NCBI GenBank assembly: GCA_900642245.1
Contig: CAAAJI010000038.1
Coordinates: forward strand, 23,581-87,580
Reading direction: 5' to 3'
Length of the DNA stretch: 64,000 nt
DNA from: Fragilaria radians
Taxonomy: Eukaryota > Bacillariophyta > Fragilariophyceae > Fragilariales > Fragilariaceae
In this document: piece after piece, positions 42,020 to 52,580 of the stretch
Layout of the letters: each line of letters begins with the position of its first letter
How positions within the stretch are numbered: position 1 is the first letter of the stretch
Made by a program: the position numbers and the translations under genes
The notes under the pieces: generated by a model
The model's database searches: none
What the model was told of the DNA's origin: nothing
The model's input: only the letters and a program-made list of their open reading frames with translations

Positions 42020-43480
42020 ATATGAAATTTAGTTTGTAAAGATGGTACCCTATTCAGAAAGTACAAAACCTTCAAAATTCAAGGGTATGTGCACAAATTG
42101 TGGTATGTATGGTCACAAATGGACTGAATGCAAGAAAAGGATGGCAACTATTGTCAAGAAAGGCAACAACAGCAGTGTAAAGGACAATGATTTCTTCCCT
42201 AGAGTTTGCTGAAAGTGCAAGAAGAAGGGGCACAAAGCAGTGCACTACAAGTGTAAATCTCAAGCTACAGAAGGGAACACTGCTTGAGTGAACCTCTCCA
42301 GAGACTCCGAGATTGCTCTTATTGAATCAATAGATGCTGGAAAAGAGCATATTTTTGAATTTCTGGATAGGAGATACGGTGCAACATGTCACATGGTGAG
42401 CAAAGATGTAGTCATGTTGGATAGCACTCCTAATAATCAAAATGATATTGTGGGAGACAGGGGAGCTCTTGAAGTGAAGGAAGTTGGAATACTAAAAGTT
42501 AAATTCATAGGAAAGGATCAGAAGAAGACTTTGTTGGAATCATTCCACCAACTAGGCTTAGCATAAAGTTGACTGGATATGACAGCTTCTGGAAGTAAGT
42601 TACATCAAAAAGAACAGTCTTGGAGGGGAAAACATGTTGCTTCTAGTCAAAGACCAAGCAATAAGCATGAAATGGAGCCATTTCATGAGAAGGAAGGGCA
42701 AGCTTATTGAATGTTTAATGCACTTTATCAAGTCGTTGAAGGCCAAGATGCAAATATAGTGAGATTTGTTCCTTTGGACTATTCAGGAGAGAATCTGGGA
42801 TTGTAGCTCACCTGGAGAAGGAAGGGATGGAAAAAATCTTGGAGTTCACAAGCTCAGAGACTTCTGAACAAAATGGCCAGATAGAGCAAAGCTTGGCCAC
42901 TATGTAGGGCCGTGTACGGTCAATTCTGAATCATTTTGGGGTCATACAGGACTTTAGAGACAAATAATGGGCGGAATGTTCAGCGACTGCAACAAAATTA
43001 AGCAATACCATATCTCAAAAGAAAGGGAAAAGTCCCTATGAAGAAGTGAAGCCAAATTTTCAAAGAATCTTCGTATTTTTGGAAATGTTGGTATCAAGTT
43101 TTGCAAATTACATGTTCTACAAGAGAAGATTGCAACAAAAGGCAAAAATTGCATGTTTCTGTGCTATGAAAGTAACCATCCAGATGATACCTTCAGAGTG
43201 TTGGATCTCAAGAAGAAGTCAATCATGTTGACTAGAATTGTTTTATTATTAGACAGAACTTATGGGGACTTCTTCGGCACAAAAGAACTCAAACGGGTCG
43301 AAAACACCAAATTTAAAAGCTATGATGACGAGATGGGTGGAGCAAGAGGAAAAGACAAAAAAAGAGGAAATGAAGAAGGAAAAGCCCATTTTTTCAATGG
43401 TGACAAGAAACAAGGCCTTGATGGATGCAAGAAATTTGAGGAAATCAACATCAAACAGGGTTTCATTAGAAATTAGATTG
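42020..43480 (+). mobile_element. Copia retrotransposon remnant: gag zinc knuckle, protease and integrase
   Basis: Plus-strand pieces in order. Two CCHC-type knuckles come first: CTNCGMYGHKWTEC (about 42091-42132), and a second KCKKKGHKAVHYKC preceded by an in-frame stop (about 42215-42252). A protease segment follows with the active site altered (DRRYGATCHM where a DSGATCHM type is usual, about 42364-42393). The integrase core reads LEFTSSETSEQNGQIEQSLA (about 42839-42898), interrupted by stops. Next are KGKSPYEEV, and DDTFRVLDLKKKSIMLT with RTYGDFFG (about 43180-43278). No RT follows. It resembles in style the element at 38.9-40.6 kb, so both may be pieces of one family. The piece order (RT-RH first, gag-integrase second) rules out one simple element. 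Confidence 0.75.
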
Positions 43481-45363
43481 ATCCTGTGCCCTTTTGAAGC
43501 AGGAAGGAAAACATTTCTGCATTCTCGGCAATCTATGTGTATGGTTGCATTATTGCAGGTAATGAGGAAATGATGAAGGAAGTGATTGTTGGCATAAGCA
43601 ATGTCTTTTGGGGGAAAATCCAAGAGGTTGTTAAAGATATTTTGGGTTGCAAAAATTAGAGAAGAGATTGGAACCAGTAGTTTGTCGATCATAGGCTATC
43701 ATGTAAACTTGCGCACTTTGATTGCCAAAATCGTATTCATTGTACAAGTTAATTTAAAGCGTAATATATTCTAATCTTTTCGGATAAATATCCTGGATAA
43801 GTAGTTGTTGCTGACACCAAAGGCTTGATTGACAACCACATTCTTAAAAACTTTGATGTCTTTCTAATCATCCCGAGTCATGAAAAGATTGGCCAGTGCA
43901 ATCATGTGATGAGTAGTATAATTTGAGCGATTGCCGGTAAGAAGTAAGGAGGCTTCCGGTGCCAGAAACAAATGATGACAGCACAGCAAGCAACTTACCA
44001 ATCAGCTCTGAAATTTTCAGCGCATCGATTTGATTCTGCACTTTACCGGAATCTTCTCTCTGGTGTAGTGATGCATTGCTGTAGTTCACTTTTGTGTTTT
44101 CAACAAGAAATCAACTTCGAAATTTGCACATTTTTAAGGTGCATAAACAGGGTTAATGATTGGAATGGCATTTTCGATTGGCTTGTCACACTCAAGAGTA
44201 CATGGTGTTGAATGTACTTCTATGATTCTATGCTTGGATGTATATCAACCGATGTATTCTAATGGGATTATGATTTCTGTGCAATAAGTACAGAAAAAGT
44301 TCAAAAGAAGTAAGCTAAAATTTCAAAGAAGCAACATTTTGGAATGAAAGTTGACAAGAACTTAACAGATTTTTTGTCTTGTTGTATGTAGTTAGATAAA
44401 GAAAGGGTACAGCAGGGATGATGTTGCCACATTTGATCAACCAGAGATGGAGAACAATGTGAAACAAATACAAAGTTTTTTTGGGGGGGGGGGAAGGGGT
44501 TCTGGTGCAACACGCTTGAAAGTGTTTGATCAACTAACATGTGGTTCTGGTGTTGGGATAATGCTTTACCATATCAAGCATCTAAGACCCTGATTTCGAA
44601 AATTAAATAAAGATTCAAATACTGAATCAACAAATTCTTTCTTAGTCCTCTTAGACAAACATAATAGCTTCACACCTCAATCTATATTATGGTCTGCAAT
44701 TCTTTGTTTAGGTGTGAAAGCTAGTGGTGAATGGACAGACTTTTTTGATATCAATGGGAAATTATGGTAGGTAGACACTTGAAAAATCGTCCAAGAGATG
44801 GCCACTTTGTCTCCTCGTGTAAAATTGATGGTGCAGGATCTTGCCTAGTTTGAACGATGAATTTAAGGATGACTAGACGGAGTTGTTGTTGATGATGGCC
44901 ATTTACAAAAGAAAAAAGTTGGATACCAGTAAGATACGATTTTCCGTTTGATTCCATTGCATGAAATGACCACAATTTTCTGAGGGTTAGTTATGTTACC
45001 AGCAATTTCGCAAACTATAACTAAGACTGATCAAGACTACTTTTTTGGACGAGAGACTCCAAGAACGTTTTCCGAGATGCTGCGAATGACCGGATGAATT
45101 ATCTGTGAATTACATGATAAATTATATTTTCAATCCATTTGATGTTAGACACTGACTTCTATGGTCATTAGACGCGAAATTCAACAGTATGTTACATGAA
45201 CCAATCACTGCTATCATGCACGATATGAAACTTGGATTTTAGTGAAAACAAAAAACAAGGCTACTAGATTTGTCCTCGATTAGAGAATTCATATCCTACA
45301 CTGAAATTGCATTGAATCTTCACCATGTGTAAGAACTACGTGCCAAATAATGGGCACACAAGT
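43481..45363. other. Gene-poor stretch with a G homopolymer
   Basis: 1.9 kb without a supported gene. A run of T then ten G (about 44476-44493) gives rise to spurious overlapping frames on the minus strand. The start may contain further copia debris. The last 300 bases are the 3' side of the SLY1 gene. Confidence 0.4.
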
Positions 45364-47397
45364 CTATCCCAATTGGCCAAGTTGGACCAAGAATTTGCAT
45401 GGATCCAATAGTTCTGTGCTTCCGTACGTCACAGAGCGGCGATCATTTGCAACCATTTGCAAATTTTGATACTCAGCATAACAACCTCCGCCAACCATAA
45501 AAGCAATGACCTTCGTTATTGGGACACGAGCTGCCATGCTCCTCAAACTATTTACATCTACATCGCCTTTTACTTTCGGGTCTAAGTAGAGATAGGAATC
45601 ATCCTCGGTTCCAGGTTTCATGTCACACAAGTTCTCAACAACTCGAGTGAGATGATTCTTATGAATCTTTCCCAATATCGATCCAACCTTTTCAGAGGCT
45701 TTCGCCAAAAATCCCGTGGCTTGATTTGTTGCCGACTTCATGAAAGAAGTCAGAATAGCACTATTCGACGGGGCTGAAGTTTCCACTAAGGTATCTGCTG
45801 CCATAGGCATCATAATGTTCATGGATCTCAGTTGCTTAATGTATGAAATAGCTTGAAGTCCCATCGCAAGTTTGGCTCGATCTTGTTTGTCCAATGTTCC
45901 GTGTCCCTTTCCAGTGCCCGTCGAGCTTCCTTTGGTTTCAAGAGCATTTTTCATTGCTTCAGCTACCTGTTCAATTGCACTAGACTTTGCAGTAGTTGCC
46001 AGACAAAATACCAATACAAGACGAATCTTATCTTCCACGTTGCCCTTACTTGGATCAGTCACGAGCTCCATAACTTCTTTCTGCGCTTTCGCTGGATCGC
46101 TCTTGTACGAGCCAGTTGCCATTCCTGTTTCGAGTTCGAAGAATTGGGGGACATCACGGGATGCGACTTGTGTCATGACAGCCTGTAAAATACTGGTATG
46201 AATTTCTAGTTGCTTCTTACGGTCCAAAAGGGCAGGTAAAGAATCCACTGCTGCACTCAAATCGTTTGAAGGGGTTTCGGTAGTACCGCCAGCACCAACA
46301 GCGCGAGTTCTGATCTCGGTCTCACGGCGAGTTACTTCTTGTAACTCCACGCCGTTTTGCTCGATAGCTTCAGGGAATGGGCTGAATTTGTGATTAGAAT
46401 AAAATGGATCTAAATCAGGATCAAGATCAAATGTCTTTTGAACTACTGTCGGACGTTTGGTGTCTTCACCTGTCGTGATTTTAAATTCAACTCGATTAGC
46501 CGAATGAATCAAAAGATCATCAATCAATGCTTGATAGGTCGAAGCATGTTGGATGGGTGTCATGAGATCAGAATTTCTATCTTGAAGAACAAGGAGTGGA
46601 CGACCGGCAGCCTTTCCACTTCTCATGAGCGATGGATGTTCGGAAACCATTTTGCTCAGCTTTCGAGCGACCATCTCAGGAGCTCCACCCTATAAAAGTG
46701 ATGAGTATAAAGTTAAAGAAAAATGATTTATTAAAGAAAAGAAGTAAGTTATACATACCTTAGGACATCGAATAATTGGGACATAGCCTAAAGTAGCAAC
46801 GACACTAAACAGCCCATATGCGATTTCTGTCATTTGTGCCTCCATCGCAGTCTCTGTTGCACCACTTCCATTCATATTGACGTAAGAGCTTTGACGATTC
46901 AATGTAAAAAGGTGGCGCTCCATACAGACATAATCCAAGTATTGATCATAAACAGATGCAATGCTATCCAACGAACCGGATTGAACAACAAGCTTCGCAA
47001 ACTCTTCCATAATTTCACGATCTAATTTGGTAGAGAAATTTAAATATGCCCTTCCATACAATCGATTTGCACAGTCTTGAGCAATGCGGGCTAAATTTTG
47101 CTTAGTCGGTTGGCAAAAGTATATTACGGGTACGTCAGGTATAGGTTCTCGATCCGAGTCAATGAGTAGGTGTAATGTAACTCCACGGCGTCGAAGTTGA
47201 GCTACAGAAAGTAGTGGAGAGATAATGGCACGGCATTCTTTGTCGTAAACTAAGATCTTCCATTGGTTGTGAGAAGAACCAGCAGGGGGGAGTAAGTAGT
47301 CATTATCATCAGGAAGGTTGTCAATGTTGAACGCAAGCATTCGGTTGATAGCCTTTAGCTGAGCGTTCTTTAACGAATTTTCTGTGGCAAGTGCCAT
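45364..47397 (-). CDS. SCFD1: SLY1 / SCFD1, Sec1-Munc18 family vesicle-fusion regulator
   Basis: SM protein that binds the Golgi/ER syntaxin (Sed5/syntaxin-5 type) and promotes SNARE assembly in ER-Golgi traffic. It has two exons: 47397-46759 (213 codons) and 46689-45364 (441 codons plus stop). They are separated by a 69-nt intron (46758-46690) with donor AAG/GTATGT and acceptor TTTTATAG. The join reads IIRCPK then GGAPEMVARKL, in phase 0. Family signs: N-terminal WKILVYDKECRAIISPLLSV, LHLLIDSDREPIPDVPVIYF and CQPTKQNLARIAQD. Domain 2 contains GRPLLVLQDRNSDLMTPIQH, then TYQALIDDLL. Near the end are DVNSLRSMAARVPITKVIAF and FMVGGGCYAEYQNL. About 654 residues, matching SLY1 (about 640-670). Confidence 0.93.
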
Positions 47398-48442
47398 GAT
47401 TCTCTAATGATGGAAAATGAAGTATAGCTGATGAACTGAACCTGATAATGGTGGCACAGTAAATGATGCATCAAACACGAAATTTTTTACCGAAGGATAG
47501 TCTTTTGGATTTCTTGACCACTACCAGTAAGCAGGCAGGTAAATGAATTGAAAACTCCGGGTATCATTGGTTGACGAATTTATCTATGTAAGGTGAGGAT
47601 AAGGATGGTACATACGAAACAATGAATGCAAGAATGTATCCATAAAATTTTGAACGCTATTAATATTCTTACTCAAGATGTTGAATTTGATTTTGAAGCC
47701 AATTTGAAACATTAGTTAAGTTTTATTACACTTGAATTACAGATTATGGTATGAACATAATGAGTTCAAGTGAGGAATAGCATAAAGAATTTGACGTTAT
47801 TGCCCACACACGCAAATACATTCGATGTAAGCATCTGCAGCTATGCATTATTGATAATCTATGAAAATGATGTACATGCATCAAATACCCTGTTACCTAT
47901 ATTGCTCCGAATGTAAGTCTTTTTCTATACATTCGTCTATGCGCTAGAATGTTTTTATAAAACAACTGTGACTTAGTGCCTTAGATTTGTGCATCATCAT
48001 AACAACTCAGTCTGGGTTTCTACAGTTTAGAAAATTTGAATATTTGCCTTCGATTCGCATGAAATATATGCTTGATTCACCTTTTATTCCATTTGTTCAA
48101 TGCAAAAGGATTAGAGAAACCTGGACACAATTAAACGATATGTACGACACCACACTAAATTACGTATAATGCGCAACGTTTTGCAATGAAAGTCTAAATA
48201 ATTGATATATACAAGATTACTTACTTTTCCCACTAGCTCTGACTTATTCACCGTACTAGGAAGAAACTCACCATCACTACTGCAATTCAAAACATAATGG
48301 GATAGTTATATTAATATAGATTATTGATTCAGAAAAGTTGACGTGGGGGCTTATACGGCGCGATACGAAAAATGCCCTTTCTTTTGCACCATAATGTAAA
48401 AATTTCAAGTGGCATAATTTGCAGAGCACTGTGTAGTTTTGA
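47398..48442. other. Intergenic, SLY1 promoter side
   Basis: 1 kb, AT-rich. It holds the upstream region of the SLY1 gene. The plus-strand frame 47987-48169 has no motif. Nothing else seen. Confidence 0.4.
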
Positions 48443-48688
48443 CTAAAGCTGCTTTTTCCAATGCTTCTTTAACGCTTGCAGCGCTAATGCTAAGTTTAAT
48501 TCTGAGGCTTCTAATACTGGGAAAACACTTTTACGCTTTATTCTTCTGACAAACAGGGTAAAAATGGCAAAGAAAAAAAAGGAAATGATGCCTACCACTC
48601 TCTGTGTCCGAAGATCCGTATAACCATTTTTTTTCTTCCACTTATCCAATTGTATTTGACGGAGGGCGCATCTTACAGAGAGGGTCAT
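48443..48688 (-). CDS. Possible small single-pass membrane protein
   Basis: 81 codons, ATG at 48688. A basic N-terminus (residues 1-31) precedes one hydrophobic segment, VVGIISFFFFAIFTLFV (about 32-48), flanked by RRIKRK, and then a Leu/Ala-rich amphipathic helix (LNLALALQALKKHWKK). This could be a mitochondrial or ER tail-type protein. It is divergent from the carbamoyltransferase gene. Caution: the hydrophobic part could be an intron, since its DNA has GTGGTAGG near the start, a T-rich tract and TTTGTCAG at the end. Splicing there gives a frame with an early stop, so the unspliced reading is preferred. No family recognised. Confidence 0.35.
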   Translation of the reverse strand: MTLSVRCALRQIQLDKWKKKNGYTDLRTQRVVGIISFFFFAIFTLFVRRIKRKSVFPVLEASELNLALALQALKKHWKKQL

Positions 48689-48925
48689 TTAGAGGGATAT
48701 CCAACTTGAGAGTGTTTCATTGAGAGATGTGCATGTGGAGAGCTATGGATATTTTTACGTCTTGAGGGGGTGGCTAATCTGCTTGTACTAAGGGTAATGG
48801 TATGTCCATGTCCCCTGAAGATCCATCATCCAATCCTAATCCATCACATTTCAAAGAATCTTGGTTGGTCTCTCGACAATCAAGTCTCATTCATTCGGCA
48901 GATTACGTTTTATCAGTCGTCATTT

Positions 48926-51556
48926 ATGATTCTATTTTTTGCTTTAAATTTACTAGCGAGCTCCAATATTGTTGTAGGATGGACTCTTGCTCCAACTCGA
49001 TGTAGAGGGAGATCAATATGTTCGACAACACCTTTTGAGGCAGACTACTACGGAGGTGATGATATAGTGAATCCATTTTTGGAAGATGTCTCTCCAATCG
49101 CAGTTTCACCTGACACTAAGCTAGTTTTAGGGCTGAACAAGTATACTCATGACACCTCGCTCTGTGCAGCAGATGCTCGCACCGGCAAAGTTTTGTTTGG
49201 ATTGGCAAAAGAACGAATTGGGGAGCGCCGAAAGAACCATGCCGGTAATGTTGCTCTTCTTGTCGAAAAGTGCCTGGATTCCTTAGATTTAAATCTTGAT
49301 GCTGTTGAAAAAGTGGTTGTCAACAATCATCATCATCGAGTCTTACCCCTGGAGCAAGACTTATCTCACATGGAATGGGAGGCAGAGTTAAACATAAACG
49401 GGGGGTCTGAAAGCGGTTACGATGACGATGAAAATCTTTTTCCAGGAGCTTTACAGATAGAGATATCGCATCACTTAGCTCACGCATATTCAACAGCTAC
49501 TCAAGCACCTTTTGATCATGGATTAATCGTCGTCATGGATGGTATGGGGGAAACGTATCGAACGATGATTGACGGAATTGAAGATGAGAAATACACGTCT
49601 GATTTTGACTTAAATGATTGTATCGAAATCATCCCCAATAACCTCAACGATCTTTCTACTAAGAGCCGCTTTGATTGGCGCGAGGCAGAATCAATTTACA
49701 CCTTCCTTAAAGATTCTGAAGGGATTCACATCATTCCCATTTTTAAGCGCTTTCAAGAAGAGCACAGTCCGCCGACACTTTACAACCACGGCTTTGAAAA
49801 TATGGATAGTATTGGCGCAGTGTACTCCAGAGCTTCTTCTCATATTTTTGGTGATTGGAACTCATGCGGTAAAGTCATGGGACTTGCACCCTGGAAAGTG
49901 TACAGTTGGGAGGATGGCACGTTAAAACCATCGCAACATAACAAACCTATGTTTAAAGGAAGTTTATGGAAGGAAGATTTTATAATCGAACGGTCGCTTC
50001 TAAAGGGAATGCCTTTAATAGCTCGAAATGATCCTGACCTCTTCGATCCAGTGACCATGGTACGACAACGACGATATGATTTTGATGATGACTTAGACAT
50101 TCCTGTTGTAGATGAGGATGTGAACAATGACGGACAGACTGATAGTGAAAGGGAAGTAACAAAAAAGAAGAGACTTCCTGTCAAGGTGGCTTTGGATGCA
50201 ATTGGAATCGCAGCTCGGGTGCAAGAAGATCTTGAGACTGCAACAATGGATTTCGTTCAGCATTTTAAAGAAGAAACGGGAGAATCAAATCTTTGTTTGG
50301 CTGGCGGAGTTGCATTAAATTCTGTTATGAACGGGAGATTATCTAGGGAGCTAGGTTTCAAGAAGGTTTTTATTTCTCCATATCCAGGAGATGATGGGAT
50401 TTCTGTGGGATGCGCTGCATTCGGTCTGTTCGGGAGAACGAAAGGCAAGAATATCAAATCTTCAGTACCTCTTTGGAAACAACCTATCTCTCCCTACCTT
50501 GGACCATGTCCATCTGAATTTCAGATCAAGCTGGCTCTTGAAGCAGCGGCTCCTTGGCTTGAAGTCGAGACAATTCGGAATGATCAACTTAGAATCGAGC
50601 GTATAGTTGATGAACTTGACAAAGGTCACGTAGTTGCATTGTATCAAGGTCGCTCAGAGATGGGACCGCGTGCCTTGGGACATCGAAGCATTCTCGCTGA
50701 TCCTCGAAGAAAGCCGCTTGTACGATTCATAAACGAAATTGTGAAAAAACGAGAAAGCTTTCGGCCCTTTGCTCCAAGTGTTCTATCCGAAGAAGCTGCC
50801 AAGTGGTTTGACTTGGGAGTTTCCGATGACGATAATGTTAGCCCATATATGAGCATGACTGCTATGGTGAAACCTGACAAGCGTGATCTCATACCCGCAG
50901 TAACACATGTTGATGGGTCGTCCCGACTTCAGACTGTGACAATGGAAGCAGAACCTTTCTACTATAAGATAATAACGGAATTCTTCAAAAGAACCGATGT
51001 ACCCATGGTCCTCAACACTTCCTTTAACACAATTCCGGCTGAGCCTATCGTCGAAAGTCCGAAAGACGCCATACGAAGTTTTCTTAGTTCAATGGGTTCA
51101 ATCGAACTCTTAGTATTAGGTCAATATGTTGTAAGGAGAAAGAAGGTCGATTTAAGTGCTCTCTTGGGAGAAGGAAGCGATCGTTCTAGCGATTTGAAAA
51201 AAAGTCCTTCGTCCCCTAAGCGAGCTGGCCGAGCATTTTTCGAATCAAGCTTTGAACTTAAAAAGGGTGTGACACAAGAGGAGGAGGTCATCACAACATC
51301 AAGAGTCCGAATGCCGGATCGCATCATTCATCATGATACAAAAAATAACTGGCTAGTTCTTACCGATGAATTAGAAGGAGAAATTCTTTCCATTTGCGAT
51401 GGAACGAACACAATCAACGACATTATGGCTTATTTTACTATGAAAGATAGTGAAGAAGGATATACTGAAGAGGATGTAGAAGATGCTCGAGAAATATTTC
51501 AGCAAGTTACGAGGCGATTGATTCGTCTGTACGAACACGGATTTCTCAGTTGGTAG
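48926..51556 (+). CDS. NodU/CmcH-type carbamoyltransferase fused to a C-terminal PqqD-like domain, plastid-type presequence
   Basis: O-carbamoyltransferase of the NodU/CmcH/TobZ family, which moves a carbamoyl group from carbamoyl phosphate via carbamoyl-AMP to a hydroxyl. The chosen start at 48926 gives 876 residues with a signal peptide (LFFALNLLASSNIVVG), then W-TLAP and an Arg/Ser-rich stretch; the frame is open upstream, with another ATG at 48797. The Kae1-like part has LGLNKYTHDTSLCAADA, the metal ligands in SHHLAHAYS, VMDGMGE, GKVMGLAP and LAGGVALNSVMNG, and YPGDDGISVGCAAFG. The YrdC-like part has QGRSEMGPRALGHRSILADP, FRPFAPS and PMVLNTSFNT. After about residue 770 a linker leads to a PqqD-like domain (WLVLTDELEGEILSICDGTN, then INDIMAYF). 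An insertion near residue 400 holds DVNNDGQTDSERE, an EF-hand-like loop. Substrate unknown. Confidence 0.87.
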   Translation: MILFFALNLLASSNIVVGWTLAPTRCRGRSICSTTPFEADYYGGDDIVNPFLEDVSPIAVSPDTKLVLGLNKYTHDTSLCAADARTGKVLFGLAKERIGERRKNHAGNVALLVEKCLDSLDLNLDAVEKVVVNNHHHRVLPLEQDLSHMEWEAELNINGGSESGYDDDENLFPGALQIEISHHLAHAYSTATQAPFDHGLIVVMDGMGETYRTMIDGIEDEKYTSDFDLNDCIEIIPNNLNDLSTKSRFDWREAESIYTFLKDSEGIHIIPIFKRFQEEHSPPTLYNHGFENMDSIGAVYSRASSHIFGDWNSCGKVMGLAPWKVYSWEDGTLKPSQHNKPMFKGSLWKEDFIIERSLLKGMPLIARNDPDLFDPVTMVRQRRYDFDDDLDIPVVDEDVNNDGQTDSEREVTKKKRLPVKVALDAIGIAARVQEDLETATMDFVQHFKEETGESNLCLAGGVALNSVMNGRLSRELGFKKVFISPYPGDDGISVGCAAFGLFGRTKGKNIKSSVPLWKQPISPYLGPCPSEFQIKLALEAAAPWLEVETIRNDQLRIERIVDELDKGHVVALYQGRSEMGPRALGHRSILADPRRKPLVRFINEIVKKRESFRPFAPSVLSEEAAKWFDLGVSDDDNVSPYMSMTAMVKPDKRDLIPAVTHVDGSSRLQTVTMEAEPFYYKIITEFFKRTDVPMVLNTSFNTIPAEPIVESPKDAIRSFLSSMGSIELLVLGQYVVRRKKVDLSALLGEGSDRSSDLKKSPSSPKRAGRAFFESSFELKKGVTQEEEVITTSRVRMPDRIIHHDTKNNWLVLTDELEGEILSICDGTNTINDIMAYFTMKDSEEGYTEEDVEDAREIFQQVTRRLIRLYEHGFLSW

Positions 51557-51703
51557 ATTCATAAGTTACATCTAAAGCAGATTATTGCCATGTATTCGAT
51601 AGATATCCAAGGATGATAAAAAATGTATCACTGAAGTTATGCAAAGTTAATTTGTTATCATTATTGCTAAATATTGCGATCCAAAAGGCAAAACTAGAAT
51701 TCT

Positions 51704-52580
51704 CTAACGAACCAAACCTAAAGCCTTTACAACTAGACGGTATGACTCAAAGTCAGTTCGTTCCAAGTAGTCTAGAACTTTGCGCCTGCGCACATAAAGT
51801 GCATCCATGCCACGTTTGGAGGACTTATCCTTCTTGTGAGATTTCAAATGAGTTTGCAATTGTTGAATCCGAGTCGTCAAAGCGATAACTATAGTATCGA
51901 TGGAAAATAAAGTGAGTCCGCAGTCGTTTCAAAGGTAAAGTAAAACAATAAGGGATTTCAAAAGTGGGTAACTCACCTTGGACAGAGCCTGATCCAGTGT
52001 CACCATCACGGATCTGAAAGAGTTTCATTCCACTCTGCCTCTGCGCTTTAATAACCTCTTTCTGATTACCATTCGTTAGATCAAATAGCTTCCTAACTCT
52101 GTCACTCATAACTAGGCCCTCTGTATTAAATCGTAGTTTTTGAAGGCCTTCAACACGCTGCATACGTTCCTTAAATCGAAGAGATGCTGCCTCGTTCAGT
52201 CTTGCAATTTCAGCATCGCGCTCCTCTTTTCTCTTAGCATTTATTACTGGAGTTTCTTTGTCAATATACCTGTTTGGACGAGGTGGAAATATCCCGTTTG
52301 CGGCCAAGGCGGCCCATCTTCTTTTCTTTAGGATAATTCGTTTTTTGCGTTTCGACATGGTCGTACGAATTTGTTGGAACTGAGTTGGCGAGAAGGAAGG
52401 AAAGGATGCCTCGAAAGCGGATGATGGCATCTTCATTAGAGAAGTTAAGGGATTAAGTGTTGATTGAAGAAAAGTAGGTTTAAGTCTGGGAACTCCATTA
52501 CGAAGCATTTGCAATAGCACCATCGTGCGGCTGAAATAATACAGCGTGTACTTGTCGTTCGTTGGATGTATCGTGACCAT
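51704..52580 (-). CDS. MRPS15: Organellar (probably mitochondrial) ribosomal protein uS15
   Basis: Two exons: 52580-51977 and 51888-51704, joined across an 88-nt intron (51976-51889) with donor CAAG/GTGAGT and acceptor CATCGATACTATAG. The joined frame gives 262 residues. The S15 domain spans the junction: GDTGSGSVQ then VIALTTRIQQLQTHLKSHKK, followed by SSKRGMDALYVRRRKVLDYL, and it ends DFESYRLVVKALGLVR. This matches bacterial-type S15 (DTGSxExQ...LTxRI...HKKD...RRGL...RRRxLLDYL). The N-terminal 60 residues are rich in Leu, Thr, Ser and Arg with no acidic cluster, fitting a mitochondrial presequence. Met20 (52523) is an alternative start. A plastid address is less likely because no signal peptide is seen. 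Convergent with the carbamoyltransferase gene. Confidence 0.9.

Noticed and set aside
44301..44540. Overlapping minus-strand frames with Pro-rich starts
   Set aside because: They owe their proline codons to a G homopolymer (about 44480-44493) and have no other coding sign.
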